Position numbers and translations under genes: made by a program. DNA of 23,154 nucleotides, from positions 1 through 23,154 of IMG/VR virus record IMGVR_UViG_3300040816_001455; one strand, given 5' to 3'. The stretch comes from a virus. Position 1 is the stretch's first letter; the number at the start of each line of letters is the position of its first letter. Of this stretch, positions 9,792-19,015 are shown one piece after another. The notes under the pieces are model-generated. The model did no database searches. It had not been told where the DNA came from and was given only the letters and a program-made list of their open reading frames with translations.

Positions 9792-12700
9792 TTAAACCTC
9801 ACCACCAACACCTTTAAACTTATCAACAAGCATTGATATTTTTTCAAATACTGTTTGCTTTTTAGTTAAGTATTGAGGGTTTAGAGGGCTCATTTTAGGA
9901 AGAATCTCATTTAACTCTGTACCATTTTCAGAAGCATACTCTCGTCTTAATGATGACATGATATAACGCTTTGCAGCATCAATATTTAATTCTTCATCAT
10001 CAATTAAATGTTTAACCTCTTTCTTTTGTTTATCTCTAGCAAACTCATAAAAGGCATCTATAACGCTTTCTTTGTCTGTTATATCATCTAAGTTAGTTTC
10101 ATTAATAAAGTCAACTAATAGGCCTTCTTTAGATCTATTACCAATGCTAGAACGAATCAGTCTACGAACTTCTTCAACTAAAGTATCTTTGTTTTTTGAA
10201 TCCTTATTCTTTTCAAAAATTAACTCTAGAATATAATCAAGGTTAATTTCTTGAGATTTTAAAAGCTCAACTTCAAATACTACATCATCCCAGTTTATAG
10301 ATGAATCTTCTTTTTCGTTACCTTCTCTTTGCTGACGTTGCCAATCACAAATATCATTATATGTTGATTTATAGTCTTGCAGAGCTCTTTCAGATGGTAC
10401 AAAAATATTTTTCATATCTTCAATATTGTTATCATCTAAATGGTATTTATTTTTAAACTCTTCTAAAGCCTTTTCATCTTCTAAGTCAACACCTTGCAAA
10501 GCTTTTAGACTTACAAACTCATCATAGTTTTGTAAGATATTTTCAACTTTAAGGTATTCACCAAATAGCTTAACAAATGCTTTTTTATCTTTTTCTGTCT
10601 CAATTTCTTGAGGGTTAGGGAATGATACATTTAAATCTTCCACAATTTCAATAAAACCGCGTTTATCTTTACCTGTAATAATATCAGTAAAGCCTTCCAT
10701 ATATTCTTTAAAGCTTTTTTCTAATACTACATTATTTGTATTTTCATCACCAAATAAGCGAATAGCATCAATAGTGGCTTTTTCTAAGTTACGGAATGTT
10801 ACCACATTACCAAAAGTTTTAGTAGCATCATAAATTCTATTTGTTCTTGAATAAGCTTGGATTAAACCATGGTATCTTAAGTTTTTATCTACAAATAAAG
10901 TATTTAATGATGGAGCATCAAAACCAGTTAAGAACATACCTACAACAATAATTAAATCAACCTCTTGGTTTTTAACTCTGTTTGAAAGGTCTCTATAATA
11001 GTTTTGGAACTGCTTACTTTCAACACTAAAGCTTGTTTTAAATGTTTTGTTATAATCATTAATAGCTGAAGTTAAAAACTCTTTAGCACTGCTGTTTAAA
11101 GCTGTTGGTTCAAAAGTTTCATCTTGGATATCACCTATGGCATCTTGTGCTTCATTTGCAGCAAATGAGAATATAGTAGCTATTTTTAATGGCTTTTCAG
11201 AATTTTTTTGTAGATTTTTAAACTCTTCATAATAATGCTTAGCAGCTTCAACACTACTTACAGCAAACATCGCATTAAAGCCTTTAGCTCCAACTTGTCT
11301 TCTGTGTGTTTTTTTGTTGAAGTTATCTAAAATATATTGAGTTACCTCATTAATACGCTGAGGGTGTAGTAAAAGCTCTCTAGTTTCTGCAGCTGTTAGC
11401 TTATCCATATCTTGTTCAGATTCAATTGCCTTAAACTTAGGTCTTACATCGTTATATTTAACATTGAATTTAAGAACTTTTTCATCTCTAATAGCATCAG
11501 TAATAACATAAGTATGTAATTGAGTACCAAATACACTTGCAGTAGTTTCTGCACCTAGTGCATTTTCAGGGAAGATTGGAGTACCTGTAAAACCAAACTG
11601 GTAGAAGTTTTTAAATTTTTTCTTTAAGTTCTTTTGAGCTTCACCAAATTGAGAGCGATGCGCCTCATCAAAAATAAATACTACATGCTTGTTATAAACA
11701 TCTAGATTTTTTTCTGTCTTCATTAAATTGTTTAGTTTTTGAATAGTTGTAACAACAATTTTGTTATCGTCTTTTTCAAGGTTTGCTTTTAAACCTGCTG
11801 TATTGTTAGACCCATTAACACTATTTTCAGAAAACTTTTGGTATTCTTTCATTGTTTGAAAGTCTAAGTCTTTACGGTCAACAACAAATAGAACCTTATC
11901 AATAAAGTCAAACTCGGGTTCTGTTGCTAATAACCTAGCTGCTTTAAAACTTGTTAATGTTTTACCTGAACCTGTTGTATGCCACACATAACCGCCACTT
12001 TCAACCTTACTCCAGTTTTTTGCTTCAAATGAGCTTTTTACTTTCCATAAAATACGCTCTGTTGCTGCAATTTGGTAAGGTCTCATTACTAATAGAGTGT
12101 CATTAACATCAAATACAGAATATTTTAAAACAACGCTAAGTAAAGTTTCTTTACCCAAAAATGTTGCTGTAAAATCTTTTAGGTCTTTAATTAGTTTATT
12201 GTCTGACTTTGCCCAGTTAATAGTAAAATCAAAACTATTTTTATTACGCTTTGTTGTATTAGCAAAATAACGAGTATCTGTACCGTTTGAAATTACAAAC
12301 AGCTGTAAATATTTATATAATGAATTTTCAGAGTTAAAGCTTTCTTTACTATAACGGTGGACTTGGTTAAAAGCCTCACGGATTGCAACACCACGCTTTT
12401 TAAGCTCTACTTGCACTAAAGGTAAACCATTAACTAAAATAGTTACATCATAACGGTTTGCATGAGTACCAGTTTGCTCAAATTGGTTAATAACCTCAAC
12501 TTTGTTTCTTGAAAGGTTCTTTTTATCAAATAGGTAAATATTTTGGATACGACCATCATCAAAAGTAAAGTCATGTATATAATCTTCATGCACTTTACGA
12601 GTTTTTTCAACTATTGAATCACTAGCATTATCTAAAAAGTTTCTACAAAAACGCAGCCATTCATCATCACTAAATTTTGTTTTGTTTAAACTTTCAAGAC

Positions 12701-12902
12701 AAGCTCTAACATTATCACGCATAGCATCAACACTACGAATATCTTTACGGTATTCATAACCTTGGTTTACTAAATCTTTAATAAGCTCTCTTTCTAAGTC
12801 GTCTTCAGTTTGATAATGCAATGGCATATCAAAATCTTTAACATACTTATTTAAAACAATAAACTTATCTGACTCTATAATTGGCTTTGTTTTATTATTC
12901 AT
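9792..12902 (-). CDS. hsdR: Type I restriction enzyme R subunit (type IC, EcoR124-like)
   Basis: The motor and nuclease subunit of a type I restriction complex, 1036 residues, close to the 1038 of EcoR124I HsdR. The PD-(D/E)xK nuclease shows D152, E166 and K168 (in VQVELKKR); the EcoR124I residues are D151, E165 and K167, so spacing is identical. The SF2 translocase follows with Walker A TTGSGKT (309-315), DEAH at 412-415 and GFTGTP at 437-442. The C-terminus ends with the KGVGG segment seen in type IC HsdR. All catalytic residues look intact. It is the last gene of hsdM-hsdS-prrC-hsdR; its AAGG ribosome site overlaps the prrC stop codon, so translation is probably coupled. It cuts unmodified foreign DNA after ATP-driven translocation. 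Confidence 0.95.
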   Translation of the reverse strand: MNNKTKPIIESDKFIVLNKYVKDFDMPLHYQTEDDLERELIKDLVNQGYEYRKDIRSVDAMRDNVRACLESLNKTKFSDDEWLRFCRNFLDNASDSIVEKTRKVHEDYIHDFTFDDGRIQNIYLFDKKNLSRNKVEVINQFEQTGTHANRYDVTILVNGLPLVQVELKKRGVAIREAFNQVHRYSKESFNSENSLYKYLQLFVISNGTDTRYFANTTKRNKNSFDFTINWAKSDNKLIKDLKDFTATFLGKETLLSVVLKYSVFDVNDTLLVMRPYQIAATERILWKVKSSFEAKNWSKVESGGYVWHTTGSGKTLTSFKAARLLATEPEFDFIDKVLFVVDRKDLDFQTMKEYQKFSENSVNGSNNTAGLKANLEKDDNKIVVTTIQKLNNLMKTEKNLDVYNKHVVFIFDEAHRSQFGEAQKNLKKKFKNFYQFGFTGTPIFPENALGAETTASVFGTQLHTYVITDAIRDEKVLKFNVKYNDVRPKFKAIESEQDMDKLTAAETRELLLHPQRINEVTQYILDNFNKKTHRRQVGAKGFNAMFAVSSVEAAKHYYEEFKNLQKNSEKPLKIATIFSFAANEAQDAIGDIQDETFEPTALNSSAKEFLTSAINDYNKTFKTSFSVESKQFQNYYRDLSNRVKNQEVDLIIVVGMFLTGFDAPSLNTLFVDKNLRYHGLIQAYSRTNRIYDATKTFGNVVTFRNLEKATIDAIRLFGDENTNNVVLEKSFKEYMEGFTDIITGKDKRGFIEIVEDLNVSFPNPQEIETEKDKKAFVKLFGEYLKVENILQNYDEFVSLKALQGVDLEDEKALEEFKNKYHLDDNNIEDMKNIFVPSERALQDYKSTYNDICDWQRQQREGNEKEDSSINWDDVVFEVELLKSQEINLDYILELIFEKNKDSKNKDTLVEEVRRLIRSSIGNRSKEGLLVDFINETNLDDITDKESVIDAFYEFARDKQKKEVKHLIDDEELNIDAAKRYIMSSLRREYASENGTELNEILPKMSPLNPQYLTKKQTVFEKISMLVDKFKGVGGEV

Positions 12903-12914
12903 TATTATTTTACC

Positions 12915-14123
12915 TTATTTTTTATCTTCCCAAAACTTATAACTTGTAGTTAAATGTTTTAACAAAAATTCAACTGTTTTCTTTTCAGCTTCTGTAGGTT
13001 CTGCAACTGCCTCTGTAGATAAAGATGAATGACTTGTAAACTGAATTACTCTTTTATAGTAAACATCTTTATCATCTGGTAAAAGCTCAGCCCATCGAGG
13101 ATAGCCTAAAAAGCTTGCTGTTTTTTCATATAAATTTCTTAAAAGTGTAAAGTGATACTTCTCAACAGTATTACTTTCAATAGCTTCATTGATGACTTTT
13201 TTTAAGTATAAGTGGTAAGAAAAACTAGTATTTGAGTCTCCGTTTTTACCCTCTAAATTATATGTTCCATCTTCATTTTTTTTAAGCATATAAGTAGACT
13301 TACTATTAAGCTCATTATGTAAAACATTATAGAAGAATGGATTATGAGTAGTAATGATAAACTTTAAGTTTAATTTCTTATCATTACTATTTTTTATTAG
13401 CTGAGCTAGATTAACCGCTAATTCAATAAGATGGTTTTCATCTAAAGAGCTTACAGGGTCATCAATAAAAATATATTCTAAATCACTAAATTTTGACTTA
13501 AATTTATCAGTATCTTCTTTTTTAGTAGTACTATTGCTATTTTCATCTAAAGATTCGTCTGCTAATCTTTTGTTTTCATTATCAATTAAATCAAGAACAA
13601 TTGATTCAAAAACACTATAAAAAACACTCCAAATAAAGTTACTTTCTTCACCTTTTGAAATTTTAATATTCTCTGCAACTTCATCATTGCCTTTTTCAAA
13701 AGAAAATGTAACTTCTGAAAATGCGGGTACTACTTTTCCATCTACATTTTTATATTCAGGATTAAATTTAGGCGTTAGCTTATCGTTTGAATATTTTTGG
13801 AATGTTTCAATAATAGCTGGTTCTTTGGTATTTTCATTTAAAATCCAATTAGTAAACTCATTGGGCTGTATTTTTAATTTTGGTTCAGAGTCATTTTCTA
13901 AATCATTATCCCAATAAAATAAATCTTCTGTAAAAGCATTATAATAAAGGATTTTTCTTTTTTTATCTGAATCATCACCTGTAGTATCATCAGCTATAAT
14001 TAGACTTTTAAACTCTTTTGAAAGTCTTGTTTTACCTGTACCATTAAAGGCATAGATTAACTTAACAGAACTCTTTGATTCTTCTTTTAATTTTTTTGCA
14101 ACATCTGCTAATGTCATAATCAT
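12915..14123 (-). CDS. prrC: PrrC-like anticodon nuclease (latent tRNA endonuclease with ABC-type NTPase)
   Basis: About 402 residues, numbered from the ATG at 14123; a GTG at 14132 or ATG at 14117 in the same frame are alternatives, but a GAAAG site is best placed for 14123. The N-terminal two thirds is an ABC/SMC-like NTPase: Walker A FNGTGKTRL (26-34), signature-like SKGEE (156-160), Walker B IFIDDPVSSLD (218-228) and H-loop TTHNP (258-262). The C-terminal part has R329-x3-E333 and, 32 residues on, H365. This matches the catalytic R320-E324-H356 of E. coli PrrC in both order and spacing. The gene lies between hsdS and hsdR, exactly as prrC does in the E. coli prr locus. PrrC is kept silent by its type I partner and cleaves tRNA-Lys when a phage disables restriction; I infer the same role here. 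A low-complexity stretch at about 190-210 separates signature and Walker B. The tRNA target is untested. Confidence 0.88.
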   Translation of the reverse strand: MIMTLADVAKKLKEESKSSVKLIYAFNGTGKTRLSKEFKSLIIADDTTGDDSDKKRKILYYNAFTEDLFYWDNDLENDSEPKLKIQPNEFTNWILNENTKEPAIIETFQKYSNDKLTPKFNPEYKNVDGKVVPAFSEVTFSFEKGNDEVAENIKISKGEESNFIWSVFYSVFESIVLDLIDNENKRLADESLDENSNSTTKKEDTDKFKSKFSDLEYIFIDDPVSSLDENHLIELAVNLAQLIKNSNDKKLNLKFIITTHNPFFYNVLHNELNSKSTYMLKKNEDGTYNLEGKNGDSNTSFSYHLYLKKVINEAIESNTVEKYHFTLLRNLYEKTASFLGYPRWAELLPDDKDVYYKRVIQFTSHSSLSTEAVAEPTEAEKKTVEFLLKHLTTSYKFWEDKK

Positions 14124-14141
14124 ATCACACACACTTTCAAA

Positions 14142-15305
14142 TTATTTAGTGAAGTTGAATAGCATATCTCTATAGTATTCATATTGTTGTTGTCGTAGTT
14201 CAATTTCACGAGGTAAACCATCACTAATAGAATTAGTTAAATTGTCAAACTTATCTAAGATATCAACAATACGCTGCTGCTCTTCTAATGATTTTTTAGA
14301 GTCATTAGGGAATGGTATTGGTATTAAATAGTTTTCAAACATTGGTTTTCTTAAAGATGTTACAGAAGCATGAACCGATACTTTTTGAATATAACTTAAA
14401 AAATTATTTCTTATAAAATAAAATAAATATTTGGAATTTAATAAGTTACTAGTAACATGTATTCTATAAGCTCTTTGATGTAGTGCATATTTTCCTTCTA
14501 CATAATGAAAAACTTTACCAACGCCAACACCATCTCCAGCTGTAATAATAGCTGTTTCGTCAAATTCATAACTATTAATTAAACGAGGAGTTTGAGAACG
14601 AACATAAAATGGATATTTACCATCTTCAACAGATTCATTTGTATTAGAACTACCTGTACCAATAAGAGCTAACTCTTTTAATGCTATAAACTCTATATCA
14701 TCTCCAAAATTAAAAATACTATTTTGGTAGTGTTCGTATTGAGTTTTGCGAGCTGTAAGCTCTGCTGTAAGCTCTGCTGTAAGCTCTGCTGTAAGCTGGG
14801 TAAAGTTATCTAAAATTCTAACAATTTCAGCCTGTATCTTCAACGACTTCTCCGGATTCTCCGGGCATGGGATGGGAATCAACTTATTTGAATAGTTGCT
14901 TATCCATTGTCTTTTATGGTCATTATCAATTAATTGGCTTGGTAACGAGTTCATCCAATAATAAACATACTTTAAAATATATTTATTATTATCTTTTGAT
15001 GTAATCATTTTCATAGCTGAAGATTTAGCCTTAAAATCAAAATCAACCCACTTATTTGCTGTTGTAAAATCATCAAAAATTATTACAGGGCTAACGGATG
15101 CATTATATATACCGTCTAACTCATCTGTGTAACCTAAAATAAATGTTTTACCAGCTGTTAATACTGGAGTTTTATATGAATCATTATAGTTTTTTGATTT
15201 CACTAAATATTTTGTTGGTTGTTCGTAACCAGCAACATCACCCAAAGGCAACCACTCAACATTGGCACCGTCTAATAGTTTTGTTAAATATTTTTCATTA
15301 AGCAT
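14142..15305 (-). CDS. hsdS: Type I restriction-modification specificity subunit
   Basis: The DNA-recognition subunit of the type I complex, 387 residues (EcoR124I HsdS is about 400). It has two target-recognition domains. The first, about 15-150, is followed by the central conserved helix, which contains tandem TAEL units at 172-185 and the segment [14 protein letters not shown]. The second, about 205-350, is followed by the matching C-terminal helix ending in [15 protein letters not shown]. The TAEL repeats set the distance between the two half-sites in EcoR124-type enzymes. A GGAG site lies 7 bases before the ATG, and the start overlaps the hsdM stop region by 8 bases. The target sequence cannot be predicted by eye. 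Confidence 0.93.
   Translation of the reverse strand: MLNEKYLTKLLDGANVEWLPLGDVAGYEQPTKYLVKSKNYNDSYKTPVLTAGKTFILGYTDELDGIYNASVSPVIIFDDFTTANKWVDFDFKAKSSAMKMITSKDNNKYILKYVYYWMNSLPSQLIDNDHKRQWISNYSNKLIPIPCPENPEKSLKIQAEIVRILDNFTQLTAELTAELTAELTARKTQYEHYQNSIFNFGDDIEFIALKELALIGTGSSNTNESVEDGKYPFYVRSQTPRLINSYEFDETAIITAGDGVGVGKVFHYVEGKYALHQRAYRIHVTSNLLNSKYLFYFIRNNFLSYIQKVSVHASVTSLRKPMFENYLIPIPFPNDSKKSLEEQQRIVDILDKFDNLTNSISDGLPREIELRQQQYEYYRDMLFNFTK
14752..14797. repeat. 12-bp tandem repeats inside hsdS (TAEL units)
   Basis: Three full copies and one 10-base partial copy of the unit GCTGTAAGCTCT (plus-strand reading) run through 14752-14797. On the coding strand they encode [14 protein letters not shown] in the helix joining the two recognition domains. 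Because the unit is 12 bases, gain or loss of a copy stays in frame. Confidence 0.95.
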
Positions 15306-16848
15306 TTTTTATCTCCGCAATAACTGAGTTAATCTCTGAGCGAAGTCTATTAATATGAACAACTGTCTTTTCAATATCTTCTTCTATTTCTTTAATTGGA
15401 CGTCTATTGTTCTTAATTTTAGGTTCTACATATGCACTTACTGATAAATTATAATCTTTTTTTATAATATCTTCATTATCAACTAATATAGAAGTATGTT
15501 TAACATCTGATTTATTTGCAAATAAACTATAAATTGCTTCTATATTATCTTCTGTTAGTTTATTATTATTTGTTGCAGGTTTGAAGAAATCTTCAGTGCT
15601 TGCATCAATAAATTGAGTTTTTGTATCTTTTTTATTTTTTGCTAATACTAAAATATTAACCGCAATTGATGTACCATAAAATAAATTAGGAGCTAATGAT
15701 ATTACAGATTCAACATAGTTATTTTCAACTAAGTATTTTCTGATTTTTTGTTCTGCACCGCCACGGTAAAAAATACCAGGGAAACAAACGATAGCAGCCT
15801 TACCTTTTTGCGATAGGTAGTTTAAAGCATGTAACACAAAAGCAAAGTCAGCTTTTGATTTTGGTGCTAAAACGCCTGCAGGTGCAAAACGGTCATCATT
15901 AATAAGTGTAGGGTCATCACTACCAATCCACTTAACTGAATAAGGTGGGTTAGATACAATTGCATCAAATGGCTTTTCATCTTTAAAACGAGGGGTTCTT
16001 AAAGTATCACCTAGTGCAATATCAAACTTTGCGTAGTTAATGTTATGTAAAAACATGTTCATTCTTGCAAGGTTTTGTGTTGTATGGTTAAGCTCTTGTC
16101 CGTAAAAACCATCTTCAATAATATGGTCTTCAAACTGTTTACGAGCTTGTAGTAATAACGAACCTGAACCTGCTGCAGGGTCATAAATTTTATTGATTTT
16201 ATTTTGCCCGTGGATTGCAATTTTAGCAATAAGCTCTGATACTGTTTGCGGAGTAAAGAACTCACCACCTGATTTACCAGCATTTGCCGCATAGTTTGAA
16301 ATTAAGAACTCATAAGCATCGCCAAAAAGGTCAATCTTACTAGCTTGGAAATCACCTAAAGGAAGTTCTGCAACTTGTTTTAAAACTTTTGCAAGGCGCT
16401 CATTCCTATCTGCAACTGTATTACCTAGTCTTCTGCTTGTAGTGTCAAAGTCTGCAAATAAACCTTTAACATTTTCTTCAGATTGGTAGCCCATTGCTGA
16501 ATTTTCAATATCTGAAAAGATATTTGCAAGGTCTGTGTTTAAACTTTCATTTTTATGAGCATGTTTTGCCACATTTTCAAAAAGTTGGCTTGGGTAAATA
16601 AAATAACCTTTAGTTTTTACAGCATCTGCTTTAATTTCATTTGTAATAATATCGTCTGATAGTTCTGCATAGTTAACTGAAGCATCGCCTGCCTCAATAT
16701 ATAGCTTAAAGTTTTCACTAATAAATCTGTAAAATAATGAACCTAGGACATATTGCTTAAAGTCCCAACCATCAACAGCACCTCTAACATCGTTAGCCAT
16801 TGCCCAAATTTTTCTTTGCAACTCTTTTCTTTGTTGTTCACTTGTCAT
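15298..16848 (-). CDS. hsdM: Type I restriction-modification DNA methyltransferase subunit
   Basis: The N6-adenine methyltransferase subunit, 516 residues (EcoR124I HsdM is 520). The N-terminal helical HsdM_N domain spans about 8-160. SGGEFFTP (193-200), SAM-binding DPAAGSGSL (223-231) and the catalytic NPPY (300-303) are all present. With HsdS it methylates the host's target sites; with HsdR added the complex restricts. It is the first gene of the operon, behind an AAGGAA ribosome site and a promoter at 16899-16927. The LexA-like repressor gene ends only 88 bases upstream on the same strand. Confidence 0.95.
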   Translation of the reverse strand: MTSEQQRKELQRKIWAMANDVRGAVDGWDFKQYVLGSLFYRFISENFKLYIEAGDASVNYAELSDDIITNEIKADAVKTKGYFIYPSQLFENVAKHAHKNESLNTDLANIFSDIENSAMGYQSEENVKGLFADFDTTSRRLGNTVADRNERLAKVLKQVAELPLGDFQASKIDLFGDAYEFLISNYAANAGKSGGEFFTPQTVSELIAKIAIHGQNKINKIYDPAAGSGSLLLQARKQFEDHIIEDGFYGQELNHTTQNLARMNMFLHNINYAKFDIALGDTLRTPRFKDEKPFDAIVSNPPYSVKWIGSDDPTLINDDRFAPAGVLAPKSKADFAFVLHALNYLSQKGKAAIVCFPGIFYRGGAEQKIRKYLVENNYVESVISLAPNLFYGTSIAVNILVLAKNKKDTKTQFIDASTEDFFKPATNNNKLTEDNIEAIYSLFANKSDVKHTSILVDNEDIIKKDYNLSVSAYVEPKIKNNRRPIKEIEEDIEKTVVHINRLRSEINSVIAEIKNA

Positions 16849-16885
16849 AATTTTTAATATTCCTTAAATAGAAGTTTTGTTGTGA

Positions 16886-16904
16886 TATATTACTACGTAA
16901 TATA
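16886..16904. promoter_or_regulatory. Palindromic operator candidate at the hsd promoter
   Basis: TATATTAC (16886-16893) is inverted exactly as GTAATATA (16897-16904) around a 3-base centre. It covers the -10 element of the hsd promoter, a position where a bound repressor would block transcription. The neighbouring LexA/S24-type protein is the obvious candidate; that link is inference. Confidence 0.5.
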
Positions 16905-16927
16905 CATTATTTTGCCATATTTTTCAA
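16899..16927 (-). promoter_or_regulatory. Candidate sigma70 promoter of the hsd operon
   Basis: On the minus strand a TTGAAA -35 element (16922-16927) is followed by a 17-base spacer and a TATATT -10 element (16899-16904), about 50 bases before hsdM. Each hexamer differs from consensus at one position. The -10 lies inside the palindrome at 16886-16904. Confidence 0.6.
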
Positions 16928-16936
16928 TCTAAATAG

Positions 16937-17554
16937 CTATATCTTTTTTATTATCTGCACAACTTTACCTGCTAACATAAAGTCATCTTTTTCTCTATCA
17001 ACGAAAATTGTAGGTTCCTTACGGTTGCTTGATATTAAACGAAGCTCTTTTTCATTAACTTTATAAAGTTCTTTTATCTTTACTTCGTAGTTTTTTTCAC
17101 AGACAATTATATCACCATTTTTTACACTTGAAAGATCTCTTGTTTCTTTTGCTATTATTTTATCCCCTTCAGAAATAGTTGGCTCCATTGAATCTCCCTT
17201 AGCTTCTACCATAAAGCAATCATTAATTTTATGACTAAGCATACCTGAATACATTGGGATATAGTCTTTTACATTATCTAGAAAAATACCATTAGCACCA
17301 CATTGTGCTTGTCCAAAATATCTTATATACTCAACTGCATTTTCTTCACTTTTTTGAGGGGTTAGCTCATAGCCTTCAGAAGTTTTATGCAAATATCCTT
17401 TTTCTTCAAGTTGTTTTAGATGGTGTAAAACTAAATTATTAGATTTTGTTCCAATTTCTTCTCTCATTTTAGATAATGTAATATCTTCGGCTATATTGTT
17501 TTGAATATAATCTAATAATGCTATCTGTTTGGGGTGTAGTGATTTTTTCTTCAT
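16937..17554 (-). CDS. LexA/S24-type self-cleaving transcriptional repressor
   Basis: A 205-residue protein with a winged-helix DNA-binding domain (about 5-65) joined to a LexA-fold S24 peptidase domain (about 78-205). The cleavage site is C85-G86 in FGQAQCGANG. The catalytic pair is S122 (in GDSMEP) and K159 (in YEVKIK); their 37-residue separation equals S119-K156 of E. coli LexA. The residues for RecA-stimulated self-cleavage are thus present. It sits directly upstream of hsdM on the same strand and divergent from the ParB-methyltransferase gene, with palindromes at both promoters. I infer autorepression and control of the hsd-prrC operon, relieved by DNA damage. It could instead be the cell's main LexA or a prophage repressor; its position among defence genes favours a dedicated regulator. 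Confidence 0.85.
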   Translation of the reverse strand: MKKKSLHPKQIALLDYIQNNIAEDITLSKMREEIGTKSNNLVLHHLKQLEEKGYLHKTSEGYELTPQKSEENAVEYIRYFGQAQCGANGIFLDNVKDYIPMYSGMLSHKINDCFMVEAKGDSMEPTISEGDKIIAKETRDLSSVKNGDIIVCEKNYEVKIKELYKVNEKELRLISSNRKEPTIFVDREKDDFMLAGKVVQIIKKI

Positions 17555-17568
17555 AAATGATTCCAGTT

Positions 17569-17596
17569 ATTATAATTATTATACAATAATTATAAT
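17569..17596. promoter_or_regulatory. Perfect 12-bp inverted repeat: operator candidate
   Basis: ATTATAATTATT (17569-17580) is exactly inverted at 17585-17596 around the 4-base centre ATAC. It overlaps the -10 box and start site of the repressor gene's promoter, as expected for autoregulation. No alphaproteobacterial GTTC-N7-GTTC LexA box is present, so the binding specificity would be its own. Confidence 0.6.
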
Positions 17597-17617
17597 ATAG
17601 GATAACCATTCTGTCAA
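17589..17617 (-). promoter_or_regulatory. Consensus sigma70 promoter of the LexA-like repressor gene
   Basis: On the minus strand a perfect TTGACA (17612-17617), a 17-base spacer and a perfect TATAAT (17589-17594) place the transcription start near 17582, about 28 bases before the repressor ATG. A promoter this strong normally needs repression. Confidence 0.8.
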
Positions 17618-17626
17618 TGTTATTTT

Positions 17627-17651
17627 AATAGTCAATTTTTTATTGACTATT
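17627..17651. promoter_or_regulatory. 10-bp inverted repeat over the methyltransferase promoter
   Basis: AATAGTCAAT (17627-17636) is exactly inverted at 17642-17651 around five T bases. Its right arm contains the -35 element TTGACT of the plus-strand promoter. Its sequence differs from the palindromes at 16886 and 17569, so a different protein may bind it. Confidence 0.5.
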
Positions 17652-17672
17652 TGTTTTTTATGATGCTATGCT
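17643..17672 (+). promoter_or_regulatory. Candidate promoter of the ParB-methyltransferase gene
   Basis: TTGACT (17643-17648), an 18-base spacer and TATGCT (17667-17672) lie 48 bases before the methyltransferase ATG. It is divergent from the repressor promoter, so both units share one 150-base control region. Confidence 0.5.
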
Positions 17673-17719
17673 GAATATAAAGGTCAATTAAGAATTAATC
17701 AAAATAAGGTATGCACATA

Positions 17720-19015
17720 ATGAGCCAGTTAAAAATTGAATACATAAAAACATCATCCATATATCCCTATGAAAAAAATGCAAGAATTCATGATGATAAA
17801 CATATTGGTCAAATAATGTCATCAATTAAGACATTTGACTTTACAAATCCAATACTGATAGATGAAAATAATGAGATATTAGCTGGTCATGGAAGATGGC
17901 TATCAGCTAAAAAGTTAGAATTAAAAGAAATTCCTTGCGTAGTTTTATCTCATTTAAGCGAAAGTAAGAAAAAAGCTTATAGAATTGCTGATAACAAGTT
18001 AACTATAAATGGTTCTTGGGATGAAGACTTACTTTCTTTAGAGTTAAAAGATTTATCAGACTTAGAACTTGATTTTGATTTAGATGTTGTTGGTTTTGAG
18101 CTTCCAGAAATAGATCTAATGTTACAAAATTTAGATGATAAAACGGAAGACCCTTTAGATGAGATTCCGGAGATAAGCGAAAAGAATATTGTATCAAAGT
18201 CTGGAGATTTATGGCAATTAGGAGAGCATATCATTTATTGTGGCGATAGTTTGAAGGATGAAAGTTTCGCAGCATTAATGAAAGATGATAAAGCTACTAT
18301 GATATTTACTGATGCTCCGTATAATGTAAAAGTTGATGGTCATGTTTGCGGCTCTGGTAAGGTAAAACATGACGAATTTGCTATGGCTTCAGGAGAAATG
18401 ACAAAAGAAGAATTTACAAATTTTTTAAGTAATGCTTTTACAAATATAAAAAATTATTCAAAAGATGGTTCTATACATTATTTATGTATGGACTGGCGTC
18501 ATATTGCAGAAATTACCACCGCTTGCAATAGCATTTACTCAGAAATGAAGAACCTATGTATTTGGAATAAATCCTCTGGTGGGATGGGCAGCTTATACCG
18601 TTCTAAGCACGAATTAGTATTTGTTTATAAAAACGGTAACAAACCTCATATTAATAATATTGAATTAGGCAAGCACGGTCGTTATAGAACTAATGTTTGG
18701 GACTATGCTGGTGTTAATTCATTCGGGGAAGAGCATGATAAACTAAAACTACATCCAACAGTTAAGCCGGTTCAAATGATAGTTGATGCAATAATGGACA
18801 CAAGCAATCGAGGAGATATTGTTTTAGATTCATTTTTAGGCTCAGGTTCAACATTAATAGCTTGTGAAAAAACAGGTCGTGTTTGTCGTGGTATTGAGTT
18901 AGAACCTAAGTATGTAGACGTTGCAATTCAAAGATGGCAAAAACTTACAGATAAAAAAGCTGTAAATTTAAATAGTAACAAAACATATAACGAATTATTA
19001 GAGGAGATGAAGTAA
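17720..19015 (+). CDS. ParB-domain fused DNA methyltransferase (N4/N6, beta-type motif order)
   Basis: 431 residues from the ATG at 17720; the in-frame ATG at 17711 touches the AAGG ribosome site, whereas 17720 has normal spacing. Residues 5-95 are a ParB/sulfiredoxin-like domain with EILAGHGRWLSAKKL (52-66). A linker follows, then an amino-methyltransferase in which catalytic motif IV, TDAPY (197-201), precedes SAM-binding motif I, DSFLGSGST (370-378); this order marks the beta class. DAPY is a variant of the more usual DPPY. Such ParB-methyltransferases are common in prophages and usually lack a cognate nuclease; they may protect element DNA or regulate it. The stop overlaps the DUF5681 start by one base (TAATG). 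The linker (about 110-155) is strongly acidic. Confidence 0.88.
   Translation: MSQLKIEYIKTSSIYPYEKNARIHDDKHIGQIMSSIKTFDFTNPILIDENNEILAGHGRWLSAKKLELKEIPCVVLSHLSESKKKAYRIADNKLTINGSWDEDLLSLELKDLSDLELDFDLDVVGFELPEIDLMLQNLDDKTEDPLDEIPEISEKNIVSKSGDLWQLGEHIIYCGDSLKDESFAALMKDDKATMIFTDAPYNVKVDGHVCGSGKVKHDEFAMASGEMTKEEFTNFLSNAFTNIKNYSKDGSIHYLCMDWRHIAEITTACNSIYSEMKNLCIWNKSSGGMGSLYRSKHELVFVYKNGNKPHINNIELGKHGRYRTNVWDYAGVNSFGEEHDKLKLHPTVKPVQMIVDAIMDTSNRGDIVLDSFLGSGSTLIACEKTGRVCRGIELEPKYVDVAIQRWQKLTDKKAVNLNSNKTYNELLEEMK

Noticed and set aside
13687-13917. Plus-strand reading frame opposite the anticodon nuclease gene.
   Set aside because: It has no ribosome site or recognisable domain and lies wholly antisense to a well-supported gene; the same applies to the antisense frames at 416-688, 17977-18234 and 19047-19364.
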